Source: an uncultured bacterium
GTDB lineage: Bacteria; Bacillota; Clostridia; Oscillospirales; Oscillospiraceae
Direction of reading: 5' to 3'
Assembly (NCBI GenBank): GCA_905215425.1
Contig: CAJMQD010000082.1
Location: 1 to 5,487 of the forward strand
DNA length: 5,487 nt
This document shows positions 1 to 5,487 of this stretch, in pieces; position 1 is the stretch's first letter, and each line of letters starts with the position of its first letter. The notes beneath the pieces were generated by a model. That model was not told the DNA's origin, made no database searches, and saw only the letters and a list, made by a program, of their open reading frames with translations. The position numbers and the translations under genes were made by a program.

Positions 1-499
1 TGGGGCGGTAGGACACCGGACAGCCCACCTGGATGCCTAGATCCAGAACCTGCTGACGGGAGGCGGCGCCGATGTCGATGAACATTTTGGCCAGAGAGTC
101 GGCGTTGGATTTTTCCTCCGGCGTCTGCACATGGTAGGACTTGGTGGCGATGATCCCATCCACCCAGGTCCCGTTTTCGGTGCCGACCAGGACGGCGGAG
201 CTGGCCACGGCCTTCTCCGGAACGCCGCCCATGCGGTCCACCTTGAGGAAGCCGTCGGGGTCAATATAGGTGATGATATAGCCGATGGTATCCATGTGGG
301 CGAACACCATGACAGAGGGCGCCTTGGGATCGGTGCCCGGGAAGGTGGCGATCACGTTGCCCACCCGGTCGATGACCGAGGCGGCCGCCCAGCGGCCCAG
401 ATCTTCCCGCAGACGGCGGGCGGCGGGGCCCTCGTAGCCGGACACCCGGGGCAGGGCCATATATTCTTTCAAAAGGCGTTTTCTTTCATTCAGATCCAT
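1..499 (-). CDS. M42-family metallo-aminopeptidase (FrvX/glutamyl aminopeptidase/endoglucanase-M type), N-terminal part, runs off the window
   Basis: The 166 visible residues begin MDLNERKRLLKEY and match the N-terminal half of M42 (TET-type) aminopeptidases, cytosolic di-metal enzymes that trim N-terminal residues from short peptides. Supporting motifs are the helical start with 'ALPRVSGYEGPA' (residues 15-26), 'DRVGNVIA' (44-51), the metal/catalytic motif 'FAHMD' with His68 and Asp70, 'DGFLKVDRMGG' (82-92), and 'MFIDIGAASRQQVLDLGI' (139-156) before 'GCPVSY'. Family members have about 340-360 residues, so the remaining metal ligands (Asp, Glu, Glu, His) lie beyond base 1 and cannot be checked. 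Most members I know read HMDE; here it is HMDT. The ATG is chosen because AGGAG lies 6 nt upstream, inside the last codons of the permease gene, and only 3 nt separate the two genes, which indicates translational coupling. The family call is firm; the substrate is unknown. Confidence 0.88.
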   Translation of the reverse strand, partial: MDLNERKRLLKEYMALPRVSGYEGPAARRLREDLGRWAAASVIDRVGNVIATFPGTDPKAPSVMVFAHMDTIGYIITYIDPDGFLKVDRMGGVPEKAVASSAVLVGTENGTWVDGIIATKSYHVQTPEEKSNADSLAKMFIDIGAASRQQVLDLGIQVGCPVSYRP

Positions 500-502
500 A
501 GT

Positions 503-1492
503 TTACTCCTTTTTTCCTGACTTTTTGCCCTTGCTCTGGGCGTTGACCACGTTCAGAACCATAACGAATACCAGCAGTGCGCCCCAGGTCAGATCCTTCA
601 GGAAGGAGCTGACATGCAGCAGGTTGAAGCCGCTGGACAGGAATTGCAGCGTGACGATGGCGATGAAGATCCCTGCGGCCTTGCCGCTGCCGCCGCTGGG
701 GTCCACGCCGCCCAGTACGGCCACCAGCAGGGCCTGAAGGCCATAGGAGGAGCCGAAGTCCGCTTTGGCGGTGTTGACCCGGCTGACCATGATGATGCCG
801 GCGATGGAGGAGATCAGGCCGCTCATTACATAGGTGGTGAATACCACCTTGGTGTTGTTGATGGCGGAGAAGAAGGACGCCACGGGGTTGGAGCCGTAGA
901 TGCACAGCTTATAGCCCAGCTTGGTCTTGTTCAGGAAGAAGGCCAGAATGATGGTGGCCAGCACGAACAGCAGAAGGGGGACGGGGATCCCCAGCAGACG
1001 GCCGCTGCCGATGGCCAGAAAGCTGGCGGGGAAGCCGCTGAGGGCGGAGCCCTTGGTGAGCACGATGCCGATGCCGGTGAACAGGTTCATGGTACCCAGA
1101 GTGACCAGCATAGGGGCGATGCCCACCTTGGCCACCAGAACAGCGTTTACCGCGCCGCAGGCCAGACCCACCAGAAGGGCGGCGGCGCAGGCCAGAACGA
1201 CCACCATGACAGACGGACCGTCCGGACTGTCCGAGGCCAGCATGATCCTGGCGGCCACGATGCCGGAGAACACGGCGGTGCCGGTGATGGACAGGTCGAT
1301 GCCGCCGCTCATCAGAACCAGGGCTGCCGCGATGGAGAGAAAGCCCAGCTCGGGGAACTGTACGGCCATAGAGCTGAAGTTGGAAGCGCTGTAAAAGACG
1401 GAGGGATTCAAAACGGCCATTGCCGCCAGCACGATGGCCATAATGACCAGCAGGCGGGTGATATGGCGGTCTTTGTTCAAAAGAGTTTTCAT
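503..1492 (-). CDS. ABC sugar-type transporter permease, RbsC/LsrD-like (BPD_transp_2 family), second permease
   Basis: This 329-residue inner-membrane protein is the second of two paralogous permeases that should pair to form the import channel. It is almost wholly hydrophobic, with probable membrane segments near residues 11-29, 45-62, 93-120, 126-146, 168-187, 217-236, 268-287 and 300-317. Family hallmarks are 'LMSGGIDLSI' (60-69) after the second segment, 'NKTKLGYKLCIYGSNP' (188-203) leading into the cytoplasmic loop that contacts the ATPase, and 'LGGVDPSGGSG' (260-270). The C-terminus is a short basic, probably cytosolic tail (SKGKKSGKKE). Length is normal for the family. The ATG has an AAGGGGG ribosome binding site 7 nt upstream, within the end of the preceding permease gene, and the gap is only 2 nt. 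No substrate can be assigned from the permease alone; RbsC, LsrD and rhamnose-type permeases look alike at this level. Confidence 0.95.
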   Translation of the reverse strand: MKTLLNKDRHITRLLVIMAIVLAAMAVLNPSVFYSASNFSSMAVQFPELGFLSIAAALVLMSGGIDLSITGTAVFSGIVAARIMLASDSPDGPSVMVVVLACAAALLVGLACGAVNAVLVAKVGIAPMLVTLGTMNLFTGIGIVLTKGSALSGFPASFLAIGSGRLLGIPVPLLLFVLATIILAFFLNKTKLGYKLCIYGSNPVASFFSAINNTKVVFTTYVMSGLISSIAGIIMVSRVNTAKADFGSSYGLQALLVAVLGGVDPSGGSGKAAGIFIAIVTLQFLSSGFNLLHVSSFLKDLTWGALLVFVMVLNVVNAQSKGKKSGKKE

Positions 1493-1494
1493 GG

Positions 1495-2490
1495 TCAGGC
1501 CCCCTTTTCTGCGTTGACAGAGTGCTTATAGCGATACATCTGCGCCACAGTACCCAGAATGATGATCAGGCCGGTGGCTGCGCTCTGCCAGAAGGTAGGG
1601 ATCTTCAGCATGACCAGACTGTTGTTGATGAGGGTAATGAGAAGGACGCCCAGCAGAGTGCCGGTGACATTCCCGTAGCCGCCGCCGACCCGGGGGCCGC
1701 CCAGTACCACCGCCGCGATCACGTTCAGCTCGCCCCCCACCAGGTCGAAGGGGTTGCTCATACGCTGGAAGCTGGCGTGCATAATGCCCACAGAGCCGGC
1801 GATGGCGCCGGCAAAGGCGTACACAAACATGAGAATACGGATATTGCGGAATCCGATCCGCTCGCTGGAGGAGGGGCTTCCGCCGATGCAGTAGATACTG
1901 CGGCCCAGCATGGTCTTGTTCAGAAGCAGAGAGGTGGCCGCCGCTATGACGAAAAAGATCAGTACGCCGATGTGGAGGTTGGCGTTGCCCTCGTCGGTGC
2001 TGATGGTGAGCAGATTGTTTTTAGAGAAGGCGATCATGGCGGCGGGGATCTTGTTGAATTGCTTGCTGCCGATAAAGGCCAGAAGGAACCCTTTGATGAT
2101 ATTGCTGGTGCCCAGCGTGGTGATAAAGGGGGGCAGATTGAACTTGGCAATGAAAATGGAGTTGAACAGGCCCAGCAGAAGGCCGATGATCATGCCGCAC
2201 AGCAGCAGGACCGCCATGGGGGCGGAATTCCAGTACAGACCGAAGAGGCGGGAGACGGTGTGCATGGCGAATACGGCGATGGCCATAAAGGACAGGTCGA
2301 TGCCGCCGGAGATCATCACCACCAGACAGCCCATGGCCAGGATGCCGGTCTCCGTCATACTCTTCAAAATGTCAAAGAGGTTTTTGACCGTGAAGAAGGA
2401 GGGGCTGACCAGACCAAAGACGATACACATCAGGGCGATGACGGCGAACAGGAAAAACTCGTTGGATTTTACGATCTTGCGCAGGTTCAT
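1495..2490 (-). CDS. ABC sugar-type transporter permease, RbsC/LsrC-like (BPD_transp_2 family), first permease
   Basis: This 331-residue multi-pass membrane protein is a paralog of the permease that follows. Shared signposts are 'MISGGIDLSF' (59-68), 'LLLNKTMLGRSIYCIGGSP' (188-206) and 'LGGPRVGGGYGNVTGTLLG' (263-281); the last is close to the RbsC consensus LGG-x(5)-G-x-G-x(2)-GTLLG. Hydrophobic segments lie near 11-29, 46-62, 90-115, 120-140, 173-190, 219-238, 252-264, 275-295 and 299-316. The frame stays open 40 codons upstream inside the ATPase gene. The ATG used here is preferred because the upstream stretch is Arg/Pro/His-rich and not membrane-like. The chosen ATG also follows GGAGGG by about 9 nt and overlaps the ATPase stop as ATGA, the classic coupling arrangement. 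It is predicted to form a heterodimer with the downstream permease. Confidence 0.95.
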   Translation of the reverse strand: MNLRKIVKSNEFFLFAVIALMCIVFGLVSPSFFTVKNLFDILKSMTETGILAMGCLVVMISGGIDLSFMAIAVFAMHTVSRLFGLYWNSAPMAVLLLCGMIIGLLLGLFNSIFIAKFNLPPFITTLGTSNIIKGFLLAFIGSKQFNKIPAAMIAFSKNNLLTISTDEGNANLHIGVLIFFVIAAATSLLLNKTMLGRSIYCIGGSPSSSERIGFRNIRILMFVYAFAGAIAGSVGIMHASFQRMSNPFDLVGGELNVIAAVVLGGPRVGGGYGNVTGTLLGVLLITLINNSLVMLKIPTFWQSAATGLIIILGTVAQMYRYKHSVNAEKGA

Positions 2491-4037
2491 ACCCCTTCCC
2501 TCCCATCGTCGTCTGAGATCACGTCGCGCTCCAGGGCTTCTATCGTGGTGTCGGCGCTGTTGACCTGCTTGACCAGGCGGCCGTCTTTCATAATCATGAC
2601 CCGGCTGCACAGGGTGACGATCTCGCCGATATCATCAGAGATCACGATAATGCCCATGCCCTCCCGGGCCAGCTGCTTCACGATCTCGTGGATTTGATTT
2701 TTAGAGCCTACGTCTACGCCCACGGTGGGACAGTTCAGAATCAGCAGCTTGGGCTTGGTTTGCAGCCATTTTGCCAGCACAATACGCTGCTGATTGCCGC
2801 CGGACAGGTTGCTGGCCGGAATTTCCGGCCCCTGAGCGGCGATATCCAGCTGGTTCAGCCAGCTGCGGGAGACGTCCAGCAGCTCCTTCCGGTCCAGCAG
2901 GATGCCGTGGGCCAGCTCGTCCACGTCCGCCGCCGTCATGTTGTCGGCCAGGGAGCGCTGAAGGAACAGACCCTCACTGAGCCGGTCCTCCGGCACATAG
3001 CCGATGCCCAGACGGTGGGCGTCCTGCACGCTGCGGATGGAGACCTCCTGCCCGGACAGGCAAATGCGGCCGTGGTTTTTGCCGATGCCGAACAGGGCCT
3101 TGGCAAGCTCGGTGCGGCCGCAGCCCAACTGGCCGGTGATCCCCAGGATCTCGTGGGTGTGCAGCGAGAAGGAGATATCGTGGAACGCGCCGGGCTGGGA
3201 CAGGCCCTCTACCTGCAAAATAGGGGTGGTTTCATGGGGCGCAGGGATATATTCGTAGGGGACAGAGGGGATCTCCCGGCCTGTCATGTGATAGGTCTGG
3301 CTGTTTTTATCAAAGTTAGAAATGCTGTCGTCCAGCACCTTTTTTCCGTTGCGAAGAATGGCGATGCGCTGGGAGATGCTGAACACCTCCTCCAGCTTGT
3401 GGCTGACGAAGATGATGGCGATGCCCTTGGCCTTCAGCGTGTCGATGATCCGATACAGGGCCAGGATCTCCTTGTGGGTCAGGGCGGTGGTGGGTTCGTC
3501 CATGACCAGCAGCTTTACGTCCTGAGCAAGGCCCCGGGCGATGGCGACGATCTGTTTGCCGGCCACAGACAGGCGGCTGACCTCCCGGTCAAGAGGAAGC
3601 TCTACCCCCAGCTTGTCCAGGGCGGCTTTGGCAATGGCGTTGATCTCTTTGCGGTCGATGGTCTTTTTCCGGCGAATGACAAGGTTGGACAGGGCGATGT
3701 TTTCTGCGACGGTCAGGTTGGGAAAAACCGAGAAATCCTGGTAGATGATCTGGATCCCGGCCTCGATGGCTTGCGTGGGGGTGATGTGACGGTAGCTTTT
3801 TCCGTTCAGGATCATCTCTCCGCTGTCAGCGGTGTAGACGCCGGAGATCACCTTGATCAGGGTGGACTTGCCGGAGCCGTTTTCCCCCATCAGACAGTAG
3901 GTCTCCCCTTCGCAGATGGAAAAACTGACGTGGTCCAGAGCATGAACGCCGCCAAAGCGTTTGTCGATCTCCCGCAGTTCCAGAAAGCAGCTGCCTCTGG
4001 CGGGGCGGGGATCGGCGGAAGGTGCGGGTCGTTCCAT
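2487..4037 (-). CDS. ABC sugar-type transporter ATPase with two nucleotide-binding domains (RbsA/MglA/LsrA class)
   Basis: This 516-residue cytosolic ATPase would drive both permeases. Domain 1 (about 18-255) is complete: Walker A GENGSGKST (51-59), Q-loop Gln100, a variant signature LSVAGKQ (156-162), Walker B with MDEPT (179-183) and switch His213. Domain 2 (about 272-506) has the degenerate P-loop GQLGCGRTE (302-310, Arg308 in place of the usual Lys), as is normal for this class. It also has VPEDR (348-352), a consensus signature LSGGNQQ (411-417), and an unusual Walker B reading LLILNCPT (431-438), where most relatives have DEPT. The switch position reads SDDIGE, without His. Length is close to RbsA (about 500 residues); about 17 Pro/Ala/Arg-rich residues precede the usual start of homology. 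The ATG has AGGAGG 7 nt upstream. The stop overlaps the next permease start by 4 nt. Confidence 0.96.
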   Translation of the reverse strand: MERPAPSADPRPARGSCFLELREIDKRFGGVHALDHVSFSICEGETYCLMGENGSGKSTLIKVISGVYTADSGEMILNGKSYRHITPTQAIEAGIQIIYQDFSVFPNLTVAENIALSNLVIRRKKTIDRKEINAIAKAALDKLGVELPLDREVSRLSVAGKQIVAIARGLAQDVKLLVMDEPTTALTHKEILALYRIIDTLKAKGIAIIFVSHKLEEVFSISQRIAILRNGKKVLDDSISNFDKNSQTYHMTGREIPSVPYEYIPAPHETTPILQVEGLSQPGAFHDISFSLHTHEILGITGQLGCGRTELAKALFGIGKNHGRICLSGQEVSIRSVQDAHRLGIGYVPEDRLSEGLFLQRSLADNMTAADVDELAHGILLDRKELLDVSRSWLNQLDIAAQGPEIPASNLSGGNQQRIVLAKWLQTKPKLLILNCPTVGVDVGSKNQIHEIVKQLAREGMGIIVISDDIGEIVTLCSRVMIMKDGRLVKQVNSADTTIEALERDVISDDDGREGV

Positions 4038-4182
4038 GTTGCGGCCTCCTCTCTCAAATATATGGAAGGTGTGTTCAGGTGTGCGGGGTACAGTTCAAGC
4101 GGGCGCAGCCGCAGGACCGGATAAAGAGTTTGTGCGGCGGCAGAAGCCGCCGCACAAACTGAGCGATCTATGAATGGGACGA
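4038..4182 (-). other. 145-nt intergenic gap between binding-protein and ATPase genes
   Basis: This is the only sizeable gap inside the operon. Read leftward it holds about 22 nt after the binding-protein stop, then a perfect stem-loop (listed separately), then about 90 nt leading to the ATPase ribosome binding site AGGAGG at 4045-4050. A TATATT box (4057-4062) is a 5-of-6 match to a -10 element, but the hexamer 17 nt upstream is CGCACA (4080-4085), a poor -35, so an internal promoter is possible but weakly supported. I see no open frame with coding character here. Confidence 0.6.
4127..4160 (-). terminator. Perfect 15-bp stem-loop after the binding-protein gene; leaky terminator or mRNA-stabilising hairpin
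   Basis: Bases 4127-4141 are the exact reverse complement of 4146-4160, giving a 15-bp stem with a 4-nt loop (UUCU in the transcript) and a GC-rich core of nine consecutive G/C pairs next to the loop. It starts 22 nt after the binding-protein stop. The transcript downstream reads CUUUAUCC, not a proper U-run, so strong intrinsic termination is doubtful. In binding-protein operons a hairpin here commonly protects the upstream message or attenuates read-through, so that more binding protein than permease is made; that role is inferred for this one. Confidence 0.7.
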
Positions 4183-5244
4183 TCAGCCGGTGATGTAGGG
4201 GTCGTCCTTGTAGTTGTCCACGGTGAAGTCCAGCCAGGCCTTGCCGTAGATGACCTTGCCCTCGACCACGACATCCTCGTAGCCCACGGCGCCCAGATCG
4301 TCGCCGGTCTTGACCTCGCCGCCGTCCTTCAGGATGCGGGCGGCCTCGCACATGGCGTAGGTGGTGGCGTCGGTGTCCCAGGAGCTGTACATGGCCACAG
4401 CGCCGCTCTCCAGATAGGCGCCGATGACGTCGGCCACGCTGGTACCCACGATGGTGATCTCACCCACCTTGCCGGCCTCTTCCACGGCCAGAGCCGCACC
4501 GGCGGGGTCGATGACGGAGCAGCCGATGATGCCCTTCAGGTCAGGGTAGGTCTTGATGAGCTCCTGGGTCTTGGTATAGGCGGTGTCGTGGTCCTCGTGG
4601 GACTCCACGAAGTCAGCCACCAGATGCATGTTGGGGTACTTCTCCTTCTGATAAGCCACAGCGGCGTTGGCCCACTCCATGTGGGTCTGGGCCTGCACGG
4701 AGCCCACGATGATGGCGTAGCCGCCCTCGCCGTTCATGCGCTCGGCCAGAGCGTCGATGAAGTGCTCGCCGTAAGCGGCGTTCTGGAAGGCCTCGATGTC
4801 ATAGTTCACGTTCTGGGCGGTGGGGGCCTCGTGGCTGAGGACGATGATGCCCGCGTCCATGGCCTTCTTCATGGCGGTCTCCAGGGTCTCGGTGGAGTTG
4901 GGCACCACCTCGATCACGTCGGCCTTCTCGGTGATGGCGTCCTCCAGGGACTGCAGCTGCAGGGCGGCGTCGGCGGTAGAGGGGCCGCTCTGATAGAAGG
5001 TGCCGCCGTTCTCCTGGGTCCAGCGCTCGCCGCCGGAGATCATCCGGTCGAACCAGGCCACGCCGATCAGCTTGGGGATGCAGACGATCTTCAGGTCGCT
5101 GCCGGCGGACTGGCTGGTGGAGACGGACTGACTGCCGCCGGAGGGGGTGGAAGATTTGCCGTCGTCGGTCTTGCTGCCGCAGGACACCAGAGACAGGCCG
5201 AGGGCCAGAGCCAGGGTGAGCGCAAGGATCTTGTGAGTTTTCAT
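4183..5244 (-). CDS. Substrate-binding lipoprotein of a sugar-type ABC importer (Peripla_BP_4; LsrB/RhaS-like)
   Basis: This 353-residue secreted, membrane-anchored receptor captures the ligand for the importer. Residues 1-21 are a lipoprotein signal peptide (Lys2 and Lys5, a Leu/Ala-rich core) ending in the lipobox LVSC with Cys22 as the anchor. A Ser/Thr/Gly/Asp-rich flexible linker follows to about residue 49. The mature type I periplasmic-binding fold starts at 'LKIVCIPKLIGVAWFD' (51-66), very like the LsrB/RhaS start. It continues with 'ADVIEVVP' (108-115), 'AMDAGIIVLSHEAP' (128-141), 'YPDLKGIIG' (233-241), 'ITIVGTS' (263-269) and 'SSWD' (287-290). The start is the ATG with AGGAGG 6 nt upstream; an upstream in-frame ATG would add 18 residues and spoil the signal peptide. 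The family is secure. The ligand is not: LsrB-like overall, but the AI-2 contacts appear replaced (see findings). Confidence 0.95.
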   Translation of the reverse strand: MKTHKILALTLALALGLSLVSCGSKTDDGKSSTPSGGSQSVSTSQSAGSDLKIVCIPKLIGVAWFDRMISGGERWTQENGGTFYQSGPSTADAALQLQSLEDAITEKADVIEVVPNSTETLETAMKKAMDAGIIVLSHEAPTAQNVNYDIEAFQNAAYGEHFIDALAERMNGEGGYAIIVGSVQAQTHMEWANAAVAYQKEKYPNMHLVADFVESHEDHDTAYTKTQELIKTYPDLKGIIGCSVIDPAGAALAVEEAGKVGEITIVGTSVADVIGAYLESGAVAMYSSWDTDATTYAMCEAARILKDGGEVKTGDDLGAVGYEDVVVEGKVIYGKAWLDFTVDNYKDDPYITG

Positions 5245-5263
5245 AGTTCTCCTCCTTAAAAAT

Positions 5264-5277
5264 CGGATTGCGGATTG
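5264..5277. repeat. Tandem 7-bp direct repeat (CGGATTG x2) in the binding-protein leader
   Basis: CGGATTG occurs twice head-to-tail with no spacer. It lies between the candidate -10 box and the ribosome binding site, about 20 nt before the start codon. It would fall at or just after the predicted transcription start, so it could be part of a repressor site. Two short copies can also arise by chance, so a function is only a suggestion. Confidence 0.4.
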
Positions 5278-5278
5278 G

Positions 5279-5308
5279 AGTATATAAACACAGAACAATC
5301 TGTATCTA
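5279..5308 (-). promoter_or_regulatory. Candidate sigma-A-type promoter for the transporter operon
   Basis: Read leftward, TAGATA (5303-5308, 4 of 6 to TTGACA) is followed after 18 nt by TATACT (5279-5284, 5 of 6 to TATAAT). The predicted start would be near 5272, leaving a leader of about 28 nt before the binding-protein ATG. It sits in the 81-nt AT-richer gap right after the deoR-like gene. The -10 is good and the -35 mediocre. Because no terminator is visible after the regulator gene, read-through from upstream is an alternative or additional source of transcript. Confidence 0.4.
5290..5303. promoter_or_regulatory. Inverted repeat ACAGA-n4-TCTGT, possible operator
   Basis: Bases 5290-5294 and 5299-5303 are perfect 5-bp inverted arms around ACAA. 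The element lies inside the spacer between the candidate -35 and -10 boxes, where a bound repressor would block RNA polymerase. The adjoining gene encodes a DeoR-family repressor, making that protein the natural candidate ligand of this site. The arms are short, so chance occurrence cannot be excluded. Confidence 0.33.
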
Positions 5309-5325
5309 CCGGAGATGTATGGGGA

Positions 5326-5487
5326 TCATACGGCGTAAAACTCGGGAACCAGCTTGGACATCCGCGCCTGGAGGGAGAGGGGCAAATTGCGGTCGGTGAC
5401 GATGCAGTCAAGCTCTGACAGGTCGGCCACCTTCACCATGGCCACCTTGCCGAACTTGGAGCTGTCCGCAGCCAGCACCACCCGCTT
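5326..5487 (-). CDS. DeoR-family transcriptional regulator, C-terminal 53 residues only (gene continues beyond the window)
   Basis: The visible 53 residues begin 'KRVVLAADSSKFGKVAM' and contain 'VADLSELDCIVTD' before a TGA stop. This matches the end of the DeoR sugar-phosphate-sensing domain, whose family pattern is A-D-x-S-K-F-G followed about 15-20 residues later by a hydrophobic stretch ending in T-D. The N-terminal helix-turn-helix lies outside the window. Family members usually repress neighbouring carbohydrate operons and release DNA when they bind a phosphorylated sugar or related metabolite. Its position 81 nt upstream on the same strand makes it the likely regulator of the importer. 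The family call rests on a short segment but the motif is characteristic. Confidence 0.82.
   Translation of the reverse strand, partial: KRVVLAADSSKFGKVAMVKVADLSELDCIVTDRNLPLSLQARMSKLVPEFYAV

Noticed and set aside
2491..2610. Forty-residue N-terminal extension of the first permease
   Set aside because: It overlaps the ATPase coding sequence, is Arg/Pro/His-rich, and a much better start with a ribosome binding site and ATGA coupling exists at 2490.
614..2697. Two long plus-strand open frames antisense to the permeases (614-1531 and 1522-2697)
   Set aside because: Both are codon-aligned mirrors of the permease genes. Their His/Asp/Gln/Gly-rich products are the expected antisense image of hydrophobic codons.
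2688..4124. 478-codon plus-strand open frame antisense to the ATPase gene
   Set aside because: It has the same codon-register explanation. The reverse strand encodes a complete ATPase with ordered motifs, and the antisense product resembles nothing I recognise.
3890..4351. Minus-strand open frame of 153 codons spanning the gap between the receptor and ATPase genes
   Set aside because: It is out of frame with both genes, Arg/Gly-rich, and crosses the stem-loop; no domain or ribosome binding site supports it.
4183..5244. Naming the receptor as an autoinducer-2 binding protein (lsrB)
   Set aside because: The overall resemblance is real, but the expected AI-2 contact residues other than the Lys appear changed and no lsrK/F/G partner is visible.
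4174..5259. Long plus-strand open frame (361 codons) antisense to the receptor gene
   Set aside because: Its codons are in exact register with the sense codons, so it stays open only because the receptor gene avoids TTA, CTA and TCA codons in this G/C-biased coding style. The translation is a Gly/Val/His/Leu-rich run with no recognisable domain.
5245..5298. Eighteen-residue N-terminal extension of the receptor protein
   Set aside because: It would run through the promoter and ribosome binding site region and bury the signal peptide; the ATG at 5244 gives a textbook lipoprotein leader.

Overview
The window holds a single leftward (minus-strand) operon for an ABC importer of the ribose/autoinducer-2 type (CUT2 class). 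It is cut at both ends by partial genes. In transcription order (right to left) it contains: the C-terminal tail of a DeoR-family repressor; a lipoprotein substrate-binding protein; a double-domain ATPase; two paralogous RbsC-type permeases; and the N-terminal half of an M42-family metallo-aminopeptidase. Five genes start on clear Shine-Dalgarno sequences. The last four are very tightly packed: a 4-nt ATGA overlap, then gaps of 2 nt and 3 nt. There is no gene-free stretch longer than about 145 nt.

The likely source is a GC-rich, Gram-positive member of the Firmicutes, for example a gut Oscillospiraceae-type Clostridia. The reasons are the lipobox-anchored binding protein with a Ser/Thr/Gly-rich linker, the strong AGGAGG ribosome binding sites, and the heavily G/C-biased third codon positions. 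This placement is inference; no rRNA or other marker gene is present.

The genes read as an uptake module. The lipoprotein captures a small ligand outside the cell, the two permeases form a heterodimeric channel, and the ATPase powers import. The DeoR-family protein next door suggests control by a phosphorylated metabolite, which is typical of that family. A possible promoter, with an inverted repeat inside its spacer, lies in the 81-nt gap after the deoR-like gene. A perfect 15-bp stem-loop in the 145-nt gap between the binding-protein and ATPase genes probably sets the usual excess of binding protein over membrane components. The M42 peptidase is coupled to the last permease, which is unexpected for a pure sugar operon, although E. 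coli frvX is a precedent for an M42 protein in a sugar-type operon.

I see no mobile element, CRISPR array, tRNA or rRNA. The window looks like a well-formed but ordinary transporter operon. The points worth a second look are the ligand (LsrB-like fold without the AI-2 contacts), the strongly degenerate second ATP site, the peptidase coupling, and the regulatory structures in the two gaps.
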